Both the position numbers and the translations under genes were made by a program. Source: Anaerolineales bacterium (lineage in GTDB: Bacteria; Chloroflexota; Anaerolineae; Anaerolineales; Villigracilaceae). Taken from it: DNA of 34,098 nucleotides. The DNA is taken from the NCBI GenBank assembly GCA_014379595.1, contig JACMLM010000065.1, forward strand, positions 1 through 34,098. The letters are read 5' to 3'. The notes under the pieces are model-generated. The model saw only the letters and a list, made by a program, of their open reading frames with translations. It ran no database searches and had not been told where the DNA came from. This document shows, in pieces, positions 23,174 to 31,110 of this stretch; position 1 is the first letter of the stretch; each line of letters opens with the position of its first letter.

Positions 23174-24337
23174 CTAATGCGCGTGGGTCAGCGTTTGGGT
23201 TGTAAGGGAAGCGATCTGAGCTTTGTCAACTTCAATGGGCGGGGAGACAAACGCGGTTCCATCCACAAGGTCTTGTTGAATGCGTTGACGGAGTTGCTCC
23301 GTCCATTTGTCGGTTTGCGGGGCTAAAATCAGTTTCGAGACCAAGTCGTTCATCTTACAGAGCAACCATGCTCCCTGTGCCTTCCCCCACAAATAAATCA
23401 AACGCGCCCCATCCCTGGTGGGTTCTAACTTGAAGGTACCGTTATAGGTGATCCTGAGAGGGGTTGTAGCGTTTGTTGTATATTGCTCGAAGGGGCGCCA
23501 ATCCAAAATGAGCATCCTGGATGATTGCATCTCTCCGTGGTAGCAAAAGTAAACCGAATCAACCGCTGTACGTCCCTGTGTTTGGTTATGAAGTTCCAGT
23601 TTGGTCGCTCCAAATAAGATGGCGCGATATTCAGGCTTCGTCAAATACTCCCACAAGATGGACGGAGGGATGGGGAACTCATATTTGAGAATAACCAGCG
23701 CCTCTTCAGGTCGGACCTCGATCCTGACTCTGTCCTTCAAGCGTTCCCACACTTGATGTAGATCATGCACGTACATTTGCACTTCCCCCACATCCGCGAA
23801 GGTCTCTCGATGCGGGGTCAGGCTGTTTTGGAAATCTGCCAGCCCCAACGCATCCATCACCGACTGGGTAAAAGCGGCGTATGCCTTGAAGCCCGTTTTT
23901 TCCTTGATGTGATTCTTCGCCAGGCGATGCACTAAGTTGATATCATTCCCCACCAATTTAGTGAAGCTTCCGAATTTCTGGGTCATATACGAACCGAAAT
24001 GAACAAAGAACTTCAAGTCGAGATTGGGGAGGTTTCGACAGGCATTGCAGGTGCAGGTGGTGTTGATCACCATCAGTTCCAGCGCCTTACGGAAGGACGC
24101 ATACGTGCACTCGATCATATCCAGCAGGCTTTGTCCTTGCAAGAAACCGCCAGCAGGCGCGTACGAAAAAACAGCATCACCTTCCAAGTCGGAGATAACC
24201 AAGGGAGATTTTGTGTGTTGAATTAATAAGTTCAACAGGGCAGACAGGCTGTCGCGCGCGTGTTCCAGCTCCGACTCGTTGAGATACTTTGAATAGCCAG
24301 TAATATCAGAAATGATCAAGAAGCCTTGTTGTGTCAT
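23174..24337 (-). CDS. DUF2652 cyclase-like domain fused to SRPBCC domain
   Basis: A 387-aa two-domain protein. Residues 1-205 are DUF2652, which looks like a class III nucleotidyl cyclase fold: IISDITGYSKYL (D11), DLEGDAVFSY (D54) and GNDINLVHRLAKNH. A conserved cysteine motif CTCNAC (C95, C97, C100) sits before FFVHFGSY. Residues about 215-370 are an SRPBCC/polyketide-cyclase-like ligand-binding domain (FPIPPSILWEYLTKPEYRAI ... YNGTFKLEPTRDGARLIYLW). Both potential metal-binding Asps are kept, so nucleotide binding is possible, but cyclase activity is unproven. The start at ATG 24337 is preferred; the open extension to 24388 (MRPVRDRF) is encoded by a hairpin repeat. A DUF2652-only paralogue lies at 28018. 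Confidence 0.8.
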   Translation of the reverse strand: MTQQGFLIISDITGYSKYLNESELEHARDSLSALLNLLIQHTKSPLVISDLEGDAVFSYAPAGGFLQGQSLLDMIECTYASFRKALELMVINTTCTCNACRNLPNLDLKFFVHFGSYMTQKFGSFTKLVGNDINLVHRLAKNHIKEKTGFKAYAAFTQSVMDALGLADFQNSLTPHRETFADVGEVQMYVHDLHQVWERLKDRVRIEVRPEEALVILKYEFPIPPSILWEYLTKPEYRAILFGATKLELHNQTQGRTAVDSVYFCYHGEMQSSRMLILDWRPFEQYTTNATTPLRITYNGTFKLEPTRDGARLIYLWGKAQGAWLLCKMNDLVSKLILAPQTDKWTEQLRQRIQQDLVDGTAFVSPPIEVDKAQIASLTTQTLTHAH

Positions 24338-24364
24338 CCCGCCGTTTATATCATAGGTTAATGG

Positions 24365-24414
24365 AAAACGGTCTCGGACCGGTCTCAATGCGACCGTGTC
24401 AACGAGACCGTTTT
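24365..24414 (+). repeat. nested-hairpin repeat, copy 1
   Basis: Outer arms AAAACGGTCTC (24365-24375) and GAGACCGTTTT (24404-24414) are perfect; an inner stem GGTC/GACC lies between. TTTTATTTTC overlaps the end. It sits between divergent genes, so here it does not follow a plus-strand gene. Confidence 0.85.
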
Positions 24415-24473
24415 ATTTTCTATAGTTTTATCCACATGCTATACTTCACAAAATCAAATTTAAAGGAAGTCTC

Positions 24474-25751
24474 ATGTCCGATTTCTCAACCCCTCTGTCA
24501 CATGCAGTAGATGATGCCCGGGGCGACCTGGTCGCTTTTTTGCAAAAAATGGTGCAGACCTCGAGCTTGCCGGATCACGAACATGAAGTACAAAACCTGA
24601 TTGCAGAAAAATTGAGGGCGATGGGTCTTGAAGTTGATATCGTACCTTCCCATTTTGAAGACTTGCGCGCTCATCCTGCTTTCAACGACGATGGGTTTTC
24701 AGCGACCGAGCGCATCAATGTGATCGGTCGCTGGCGCGGAACACAAACAGGTGAAGGTCGTTCGCTCATTCTCAATGGGCATGTGGATGTGGTTCCAGCA
24801 GGCGACCCCGCTCTATGGGATGATTCTCCCTGGAGCGCTGCGATCCATAATGGGCTAATGTATGGACGCGGTTCCTGTGATATGAAGTCAGGGTTATGCG
24901 CGGGTATCTTCGCTGTGGATGTATTGCAGCGACTCGGTTTTCACCCCGCGCGCGATGTGTTGATAGAAAGCGTGATCGGCGAAGAGTCGGGCGGCATTGG
25001 CACACTGACCTCGATCGTCAAAGGCTACACAGCAGATGCAGTCATCCTGCTCGAGCCCACACGCCTTGAAATTTGTCCTGTCCAATCGGGTGCGCTCACT
25101 TTTCGATTAACAGTACCTGGTCGTTCCATCCATGCGGCCATGAAGCCATACGGCGTCAGTGCTATCGAAAAATTTGCCCTGCTTTTACAGGCCATTAATA
25201 CACTGGAATCTGAGCGGCATCAGGCTTTCAAACACCCGCTTTATGAAGATCCGAACAATATCGCGCCGATCAATATCGGCACGATCCATGGCGGGGAATG
25301 GCATTCCACCGTTCCTGAAGAAGTTGTCGCGGAGGGACGCATGGGTGTTTTGCCGGGCGAATCCAACGAAGCTGCGAGAAATGCGTTCGAAGGCGCAATC
25401 CAACGCGCCGCATCTTCTGATCCCTGGCTGCGGGAACATCCGCCGCGCGTGGAATGGTTCGAAGGGCAATTTGAATCAGGCGAGACTTCGCTGGAGCATC
25501 CATTGATTCAAAAACTCAGTGCCAGTCATCAACAAGTCATCGGAACTCCGCCGATTTTGCGCGGCGTACCGTATGGCTCCGATATGCGTTTATTCACCAA
25601 TCATGCAAAGATCGCAGCCACGCATTATGGTCCCGGCGATGTGGGCATGGCTCATGCAGCCAATGAGTTTGTTCCTCTTGATGAAGTAATCACTGTTACG
25701 AAGGTAGTGGCGCACATGCTGGTGGAATGGTGCGGAGGCGATATTGCATAA
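24474..25751 (+). CDS. M20 family metallopeptidase/deacylase (ArgE/DapE-like)
   Basis: A 425-aa dinuclear zinc amidohydrolase. Metal ligands lie in ILNGHVDVVPAGD (His), YGRGSCDMKSG (bridging Asp), IGEESGG (catalytic Glu plus ligand Glu), LLEPT and, near the end, GMAHAANEFVPLDE (His). The dimerisation/lid domain sits between (SGALTFRLTVPGRSIHAAMK). This fits acetylornithine deacetylase/succinyl-diaminopimelate desuccinylase-like enzymes; the exact acylated substrate cannot be told. AAGGAAG lies 8 nt before the ATG. No arginine or lysine biosynthesis gene is near. Nested-hairpin repeats lie on both sides. Confidence 0.9.
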   Translation: MSDFSTPLSHAVDDARGDLVAFLQKMVQTSSLPDHEHEVQNLIAEKLRAMGLEVDIVPSHFEDLRAHPAFNDDGFSATERINVIGRWRGTQTGEGRSLILNGHVDVVPAGDPALWDDSPWSAAIHNGLMYGRGSCDMKSGLCAGIFAVDVLQRLGFHPARDVLIESVIGEESGGIGTLTSIVKGYTADAVILLEPTRLEICPVQSGALTFRLTVPGRSIHAAMKPYGVSAIEKFALLLQAINTLESERHQAFKHPLYEDPNNIAPINIGTIHGGEWHSTVPEEVVAEGRMGVLPGESNEAARNAFEGAIQRAASSDPWLREHPPRVEWFEGQFESGETSLEHPLIQKLSASHQQVIGTPPILRGVPYGSDMRLFTNHAKIAATHYGPGDVGMAHAANEFVPLDEVITVTKVVAHMLVEWCGGDIA

Positions 25752-25798
25752 AAACTTCTACTCATCTGACTAATGAGTTCGTTTGGTTTTAATTAGAA

Positions 25799-25856
25799 AT
25801 ATGAAACGGCCTCGGATCGATCTCAAAGAGATCATGCCAGCGAGGCCGTTTCATAT
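25799..25856 (+). repeat. nested-hairpin repeat, copy 2
   Basis: Perfect 16-bp outer arms ATATGAAACGGCCTCG / CGAGGCCGTTTCATAT. The inner stem is GATCTC-AAA-GAGATC. Compared with the other copies, paired changes (GGTCTC to GGCCTC, GAGACC to GAGGCC) keep the stem. No T-run follows. It lies 48 nt after the M20 stop. Confidence 0.85.
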
Positions 25857-25926
25857 GAGCCGGAATTGAATTTGTAAAATAAGTGTGCTACAGTATTGAA
25901 AACATTTTGGAAGCAGGAGTCTCCTT

Positions 25927-26463
25927 ATGGAAATATCCATTCGTGTGGCTGTGATGGACGATGTGCCGACATTGAAGGAATTGATACCTTTATCCGCACG
26001 GGAGTTGAGCAAGGGATATTACGCTCCGGAACAAGTAGAGAGTGCCATCCAATATATCTTTGGTGTCGATACGCAGCTACTTAGGGATAAAACATATTAT
26101 GTCGCCGAGGCAAATGGTGAAATTGTCGGCTGCGGCGGCTGGAGCAAAAGAAAAACTCTCTATGGTGGCGACCAGATGAAGGAGGAGGCAGATCCGCTGC
26201 TTGACCCGAAAGAAGATGCAGGACGCATCCGCGCATTTTTTATTCATCCAAATTGGGCGCGTAAAGGCATTGGCCGCCGAATCATCCAGGCCTGTGAAGA
26301 TGCAGCCGTTGCTGACGGCTTCACCAAAATGGAGTTGGGCGCCACATTACCTGGTGAGCCACTCTATGCCGCAATGGGATATGAAGTGACCGATCGTTTC
26401 GAAATTCTCATGGGGAACGGAACGGTATTACCTTGCGCACACATGAAAAAGGAGCTGACATAA
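25927..26463 (+). CDS. GNAT family N-acetyltransferase
   Basis: A 178-aa acetyltransferase that uses acetyl-CoA. Motif A is IRAFFIHPNWARKGIGRRII, with the R112-K-G-I-G116 pyrophosphate loop. The preceding strands (YYVAEANGEIVGCGGW) and following helix (IIQACEDAAVADG) fit the fold, as does the late strand (LGATLPGEPLYAAMGYEV). The acceptor is unknown. AGGAG lies 7-8 nt before the ATG. The stop abuts the next ATG (TAAATG), so it is an operon with the cysteine-synthase-like gene. Confidence 0.92.
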   Translation: MEISIRVAVMDDVPTLKELIPLSARELSKGYYAPEQVESAIQYIFGVDTQLLRDKTYYVAEANGEIVGCGGWSKRKTLYGGDQMKEEADPLLDPKEDAGRIRAFFIHPNWARKGIGRRIIQACEDAAVADGFTKMELGATLPGEPLYAAMGYEVTDRFEILMGNGTVLPCAHMKKELT

Positions 26464-27438
26464 ATGGACAACCCGCGACAAGACTCACTGCTCGACTCTG
26501 TGTTGGGGGCAATAGGAAATACTCCGCTTGTGGAACTTTCCCGCATCACTCGTGGACTTGAAGGCCGCATCCTCGCCAAATTGGAATATCTCAACCCAGG
26601 CTTTTCCAAGAAAGACCGCATCGCTTTACAAATGATCGAAGAGGCTGAAGCAGATGGAAAGCTCAAGCCAGGTCAAACCGTTGTTGAATTGACCAGCGGC
26701 AATACAGGCACAGGCTTATCCATTGTATGTGCAGTAAAAGGATATCCATTCGTGGCAGTAATGTCCAAGGGAAATTCAACAGAACGCGCGCGTATGATGA
26801 AAGCTTTCGGTGCAGAGGTATTTCTTGTTGACCAACTGCCTGATTCAAAACCCGGTCAAGTGTCTGGTGGAGATTTGGCATTGGTCGAAGAAGCCGCTCA
26901 ACGTATTGTCAAAGAACGAAATGCCTTTCGTGCTGATCAATTCCGTTTGCCTAGCAGTTCACGTGCTCATTATTTACATACAGTTCCAGAGATATTGAGT
27001 CAAGCGGGTACAAAGATTGACGCGTTTTGTGACTTTGCCGGCACAGGCAGTTCTTTTGGAGGTTGTGCTGCCGCGTTCAAAGATCATGACTCAACTATCG
27101 AATGCTATATCGTCGAGCCAGCAGACGCATCAATTCTTTCGGGGAAACCTGTTACTAATCCCAATCATCGCATTCAGGGCGGCGGATATTCCATGCCGGA
27201 GTTATCTTTGATAGATAAAAAACATATTGATGGCTATCTTCAAGTGACAGATGAAGAAGCAATGGAAGTTGCACGGCGCTTGGCAAGCGAAGAAGGAATC
27301 TTCGCAGGCTTTTCATCAGGTGCAAATATTGCCGCGGCGATGCACTTGTTGAAAACAACTCACAAGGGGAAAACCATTGCCGTCTTGCTGAGTGATTCAG
27401 GCTTGAAATATCTCAGCACAGATTTGTGGCCTTCATAA
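26464..27438 (+). CDS. cysteine synthase family PLP enzyme
   Basis: A 324-aa fold-type II PLP enzyme. It starts with GAIGNTPLVELSRI. The PLP lysine is K50 in NPGFSKKDR, where CysK has NPxxSxKDR. The substrate loop is ELTSGNTGTGLS, the phosphate-binding loop FAGTGSSFGG, and the pyridine-nitrogen Ser lies in LLSDSGLKYLS. The core agrees with O-acetylserine sulfhydrylase or cystathionine beta-synthase; residues about 125-145 are less standard, so another amine or thiol substrate is possible. AAGGAG within the end of the GNAT gene serves the start. An acetyltransferase coupled to this enzyme recalls the serine acetylation-sulfhydrylation pair, but the GNAT is not CysE-like. Confidence 0.88.
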   Translation: MDNPRQDSLLDSVLGAIGNTPLVELSRITRGLEGRILAKLEYLNPGFSKKDRIALQMIEEAEADGKLKPGQTVVELTSGNTGTGLSIVCAVKGYPFVAVMSKGNSTERARMMKAFGAEVFLVDQLPDSKPGQVSGGDLALVEEAAQRIVKERNAFRADQFRLPSSSRAHYLHTVPEILSQAGTKIDAFCDFAGTGSSFGGCAAAFKDHDSTIECYIVEPADASILSGKPVTNPNHRIQGGGYSMPELSLIDKKHIDGYLQVTDEEAMEVARRLASEEGIFAGFSSGANIAAAMHLLKTTHKGKTIAVLLSDSGLKYLSTDLWPS

Positions 27439-27451
27439 ATCTTGAGAATAA

Positions 27452-27486
27452 AAATGGTCTCGTACATAATGTCAACAAGACCATTT
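27452..27486 (+). repeat. nested-hairpin repeat, copy 3 (short form)
   Basis: Arms AAATGGTCT (27452-27460) and AGACCATTT (27478-27486) enclose CGTACATAATGTCAACA. The inner hairpin is missing, but the TGTCAAC phrase before the right arm is kept. ATTTTTATG follows, so it can terminate the upstream operon, whose stop is 13 nt away. Confidence 0.8.
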
Positions 27487-27530
27487 ATTTTTATGGCGAG
27501 GATAGTAAAATCACCTGAGGAGACTCTTAC

Positions 27531-27869
27531 ATGTCAACTAAAACGGCTTCCATCATCTCTTCCGTGGTTACTGCTCTTCTGGTTCTGGTGATTGTGATCA
27601 TTTTCGGATTCGGGGGAATTGTCCTGCTTAACGGCTTTATGGACGCGAGCGCTGCAGTGTACACGGGGTTCACCTGTTTGGGCATCACACTGATTCTTTG
27701 TCCTATCCTTGCAGGAGTCCTTGCCAGAACATTCATCGCGAAATTCAATTGGAACAACATTCTTTCCATCTTCGTTTCGGTCCTGGTTACAACGCTCCTT
27801 GGCTTTGGAATGGGAGTGGCGTCAACTTTCATCATGGCTATTGTGGCTGAAACCATGTGGCGTTCGTAG
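27531..27869 (+). CDS. small membrane protein, three TM segments
   Basis: A 112-aa protein with three or four hydrophobic helices: ISSVVTALLVLVIVIIFGFG, GFTCLGITLILCPILAGVLA and LSIFVSVLVTTLLGFGMGVA, followed by FIMAIVAETMW. No known family is recognised. The Gly/Ala-rich helices and short loops could fit a small transporter subunit or an integral stress protein. GAGGAG lies about 9 nt before the ATG, so translation is likely. It is alone between repeat copies 3 and 4. Confidence 0.75.
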   Translation: MSTKTASIISSVVTALLVLVIVIIFGFGGIVLLNGFMDASAAVYTGFTCLGITLILCPILAGVLARTFIAKFNWNNILSIFVSVLVTTLLGFGMGVASTFIMAIVAETMWRS

Positions 27870-27893
27870 AGAGCTTGATCGATACAAATTTAT

Positions 27894-27943
27894 AAACGGT
27901 CTCTGATCGGTCTCATTGAGATGGTGTCAACGAGACCGTTTTT
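27894..27943 (+). repeat. nested-hairpin repeat, copy 4
   Basis: Outer arms AAACGGTCTC (27894-27903) and GAGACCGTTT (27932-27941), then further T's. The inner stem is TCTC-ATT-GAGA. The GTGTCAAC phrase before the right arm is kept. It begins 25 nt after the membrane protein gene. Confidence 0.87.
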
Positions 27944-28017
27944 GTTATGAATTGATAAATCCTGCTGCATCTGAAATCAGTTAGAATTCAGGCTATTCTT
28001 ATAGATTTAGGAGTTAT

Positions 28018-28629
28018 ATGGAACGCAAAGCGCAGGCAGGCTATTTAGTACTTGCTGATATTTCAGGGTACACATCTTTTATCGCCAAAACTGAAATTGA
28101 GCACGCCGAGAAAGCCATCTCCATTTTGTTGGAAGATATCATCGAAAAATTGGATGATGTGTTGACCATCGTAAAACTGGAGGGTGATGCCGTCTTTGCA
28201 TACATCTCCGACGATCAACTGTCCAACGGCAATGCCTTGCTTGAATTGCTTGACAACACCTATCTTATCTTTCGAGATTCAGCCAAAGCCCTGCACAGTC
28301 AGGCAACTTGTCCATGCAAGGCGTGTATAGCCATTCCCACACTCGATCTAAAGTTTTTTGTCCATCATGGAGAATATATTGTCCAGCAAGTGGCGGGCAT
28401 CAGAGATCTGTTGGGGAATGATGTCACTCTGATCCACAGGCTTGCGAAAAACCATGTTACCGAGTCCACGGGTTGGAATGGGTATGTTCTGTTTACAGGC
28501 AATTGTCTCGAGCAGATGCAGGCAGATAAGAAACCTTTTGTTCAGCAGGCTGAAACCTACGAGCATCTCGGCAACGTGGACACGTACGTTATGAACCTGC
28601 ATGTCCGCTATGATGAAATGAAAAAGTAA
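28018..28629 (+). CDS. DUF2652 family protein, cyclase-like
   Basis: A 203-aa single-domain DUF2652 protein, paralogous to the N-terminal half of the 23174-24337 product. Shared blocks are LVLADISGYTSF (D14), VKLEGDAVFAY (D57), ATCPCKAC (C98, C100, C103), LKFFVHHGEY and GNDVTLIHRLAKNHV. The order matches class III adenylyl/guanylyl cyclases, with both metal-binding Asp positions present. The cysteine cluster is a family trait and could bind a metal or sense redox state. Activity is unproven. TTAGGAG lies 5 nt before the ATG. It stands alone between repeat copies 4 and 5, next to a diguanylate cyclase gene. Confidence 0.82.
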   Translation: MERKAQAGYLVLADISGYTSFIAKTEIEHAEKAISILLEDIIEKLDDVLTIVKLEGDAVFAYISDDQLSNGNALLELLDNTYLIFRDSAKALHSQATCPCKACIAIPTLDLKFFVHHGEYIVQQVAGIRDLLGNDVTLIHRLAKNHVTESTGWNGYVLFTGNCLEQMQADKKPFVQQAETYEHLGNVDTYVMNLHVRYDEMKK

Positions 28630-28647
28630 CCGCTGGCTTTATTAATC

Positions 28648-28699
28648 AAAAACGGTCTCGGACCGGTCTCTTTGAGATTGGGTCAACGGGGCCGTTTTT
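28648..28699 (+). repeat. nested-hairpin repeat, copy 5
   Basis: Left arm AAAAACGGTCTC pairs with right arm GGGGCCGTTTTT through two G-U wobbles, so the stem is kept in RNA. The inner stem is TCTC-TTT-GAGA and GGTCAAC precedes the right arm. A long T-run follows. It starts 18 nt after the DUF2652 stop. Confidence 0.87.
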
Positions 28700-28823
28700 T
28701 TGTTTATCTACAAAAGATACAAAGACCTTACAGAAATATTGCAACAGATAGTCCAGAACGATTCCATGTATACTCTTCTCAAGCGTGTTGTATCGTTCAA
28801 ACATGCCAGGAAATGAAAGAAAT

Positions 28824-31091
28824 ATGAAGAGTATTAAAAACTTCAAACGCGATCGTCCAACCATTGGGGTTTTAGCAGGTTGGTCCATCCCTGAAGGGTC
28901 AAGACCAGACCAGTATCGTGGGCTGGTTGTGAAGGGCATACAATCTGCCGCGCGCAACCGTCAATGTAACCTGTTGCTAAGCTGGGGAATTCGCCGCATC
29001 TATCAGATCGATCAATTTTATTCATGCTGGCCAGATGTAGCCCCTGAAACTGATTTTGTTCCGGTCGGCCCCTGGAATACAGATGGTCTGATCGTATTCG
29101 CGCCACTTGGAAATCAAAAACAATCAGCTTACCTGCAACAACTGATCGCACAGGGCTTTCCCGTTTTATTCATTGCATCTGGAGAAGATGGGCCAAATGT
29201 CGCAGTCAACAACAAACTGGGCATCCATCAGGCGGTATCACATTTAGCAGAACACGGCCATCGTCGTATTGCCTTTCTGGGCGGGCGGCCCGAAGACAAA
29301 GGTGATAGTACAGCACGTCTGCAAGCCTATCATTCTGCAGTAACTGAACACGGCCTCGAGGTTGATCCCAAACTTGTAGTATGGGGTTGGTATGACTTTA
29401 CAGAGGGGTATAAGACCATGCGCGAGCTTATTCGCTCGGGCGTCAAATTCACAGCAGTTGTCGCGAGTAATGATGCATCTGCTACCGGGGCCATGCGAGC
29501 CATTCAAGAAGCTGGCCTGAAAATTCCGCAGGATATTGCGATCATTGGATTCGATGATCAGCCGGGAGCGATCGCACAGGTGCCGCCGCTTACCAGTGTG
29601 CACGTCCCGCTGACCCTCATCGGTGAACAAGCTGTGCTTCTAATGGTTGAGCATATTCAGGGGCTTGCTGCTCTCGAGTCAATCGAAGTTTCTCCACGCC
29701 TTGTAAAGCGCCAATCTTGCGGCTGCATACCGGCCGCAGTATTTTCAGCAGCAGATGGAGGCTCATCTGACAAAATCATCACAGTTAATGGGTCGGCAAA
29801 GCTAGACATCCATGAAATACAAGGACAAATAGTAACAAAAATGTTGATAGCCTTGCCAACCGAATTAAGGCTACCGAGTGGGCCTCAAATTCGGAAGACT
29901 GCTACCCTGCTTGTAGAAGCTTTTTACACAAGTCTCAAACAGAATGATCCAACTCATTTTCAAACGGCGTTCCTGGAATCCATCCATGCACTGGAAATTG
30001 CAGATGCCAGCATTGACTACTGGCAGGAAATGATATCCATCCTGAGGCGCGAAGTGCTGCAATTGCCATTATTTATCAAGACAAGCAAAACACGTCAGCT
30101 TGCAGAAAATATGCTTCATCAGGCACGCGCAGTAATCGGAGAGAGCGCACAGCGGCAGGATCAGCGCCATCAATACCTGCGAGATTTGGATTCGCAAGCT
30201 CTGAACTCGGTAACTGCTCAGGTAAGTGTTGCATTGAGCGACGCACAATTGATTGAGCTGTTAAATATACATCTTCCAGAAATTGGGATCCGGCATGTCA
30301 AGCTTATGTTCTTTGAAGCTGAGCAGGAAGATCCAGTTGCGTGGAGCGTGGTGCCAAGTCCACTGGAAGATAAATCACTCGATACACGCTTTCGCAGTCG
30401 GGAGTTCCCTCCACCCGGGCTTTATGAACCCGCTGAAGTACTAAATCTCATTTTGCTCCCTCTCGTTTTTCAAAGTGAAGTTCTTGGCTACGCGGCCTTT
30501 GACGCCAACGACATAGGAGCTTGTACAGTGGTTGCCACACAACTCGCAGCAACCATCAAAGTTTCCCGATTGCATGCGCAGGTTGTTGAACTTTCACTTA
30601 CCGATCCTCTCACCAGCCTGCACAACCGACGCTACCTGGACCTTTTCTTAGCGAATGAAATCTCCCGGGGCCATCGCTTCTCACATGAATTATCGGTCAT
30701 CATGATCGATATCGACTACTTCAAGGATTATAACGATCGGTTTGGTCACCCTGCCGGCGACGAAGCTTTACGGCAGGTAGCCCAATGCCTAAGCAATGAT
30801 CGTCGTGCCAGTGATGTTGTAACCCGCATCGGCGGCGAAGAGTTCGCCATCGTTCTGCCAGAAACAGATATCAATGGAGCATTGAAGTGTGCCGAGAAAC
30901 TGCTGACTTCTGTTGCCGCCATTTCCAATCTCAATCGTTCAATAACCGTAAGTATGGGAATAGCCGTCCTTAGCGAAGATATATACAAGCCTGAAATTTT
31001 ACTGCAACAAGCTGACCAGGCTCTTTATGAAGCGAAGAAGACAGGTCGCAACCGCATATGTATTTATAAGGAAAAAATAACGAACGGATAG
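28824..31091 (+). CDS. LacI-type sensor diguanylate cyclase (GGDEF)
   Basis: A 755-aa cytoplasmic enzyme predicted to make c-di-GMP from two GTP. Residues about 10-310 are a LacI/GalR-type ligand-binding domain (TIGVLAGWSIPEG, DGLIVFAPLG, HGHRRIAFLGGRP, ASNDASATGAM, DIAIIGFDDQPGA) without the HTH. It has no signal peptide, so it would sense an internal ligand. A helical region and a GAF-like segment (about 330-570) follow. The GGDEF domain has LTDPLTSLHNRRYLD, GGEEF (670-674) and an upstream RASD inhibitory site (661-664), so catalysis and product inhibition are both expected. Starts at GTG 28785 and ATG 28803 are open; I prefer 28824. Its ligand is unknown. Confidence 0.88.
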   Translation: MKSIKNFKRDRPTIGVLAGWSIPEGSRPDQYRGLVVKGIQSAARNRQCNLLLSWGIRRIYQIDQFYSCWPDVAPETDFVPVGPWNTDGLIVFAPLGNQKQSAYLQQLIAQGFPVLFIASGEDGPNVAVNNKLGIHQAVSHLAEHGHRRIAFLGGRPEDKGDSTARLQAYHSAVTEHGLEVDPKLVVWGWYDFTEGYKTMRELIRSGVKFTAVVASNDASATGAMRAIQEAGLKIPQDIAIIGFDDQPGAIAQVPPLTSVHVPLTLIGEQAVLLMVEHIQGLAALESIEVSPRLVKRQSCGCIPAAVFSAADGGSSDKIITVNGSAKLDIHEIQGQIVTKMLIALPTELRLPSGPQIRKTATLLVEAFYTSLKQNDPTHFQTAFLESIHALEIADASIDYWQEMISILRREVLQLPLFIKTSKTRQLAENMLHQARAVIGESAQRQDQRHQYLRDLDSQALNSVTAQVSVALSDAQLIELLNIHLPEIGIRHVKLMFFEAEQEDPVAWSVVPSPLEDKSLDTRFRSREFPPPGLYEPAEVLNLILLPLVFQSEVLGYAAFDANDIGACTVVATQLAATIKVSRLHAQVVELSLTDPLTSLHNRRYLDLFLANEISRGHRFSHELSVIMIDIDYFKDYNDRFGHPAGDEALRQVAQCLSNDRRASDVVTRIGGEEFAIVLPETDINGALKCAEKLLTSVAAISNLNRSITVSMGIAVLSEDIYKPEILLQQADQALYEAKKTGRNRICIYKEKITNG

Positions 31092-31110
31092 AAAGCTTAC
31101 TGGCAATGCA

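Noticed and set aside
24338-24388. Upstream extension of the DUF2652-SRPBCC protein (MRPVRDRF...)
   Set aside because: It is encoded by the nested-hairpin repeat, and the family starts at the internal ATG.
24365-28699. CRISPR array
   Set aside because: The repeats are palindromic, 0.4-1.7 kb apart and separated by genes, not short spacers.
24365-28699. Canonical integron attC sites
   Set aside because: The ends do not fit RYYYAAC ... GTTRRRY and no integron integrase is in the window; only the layout is cassette-like.
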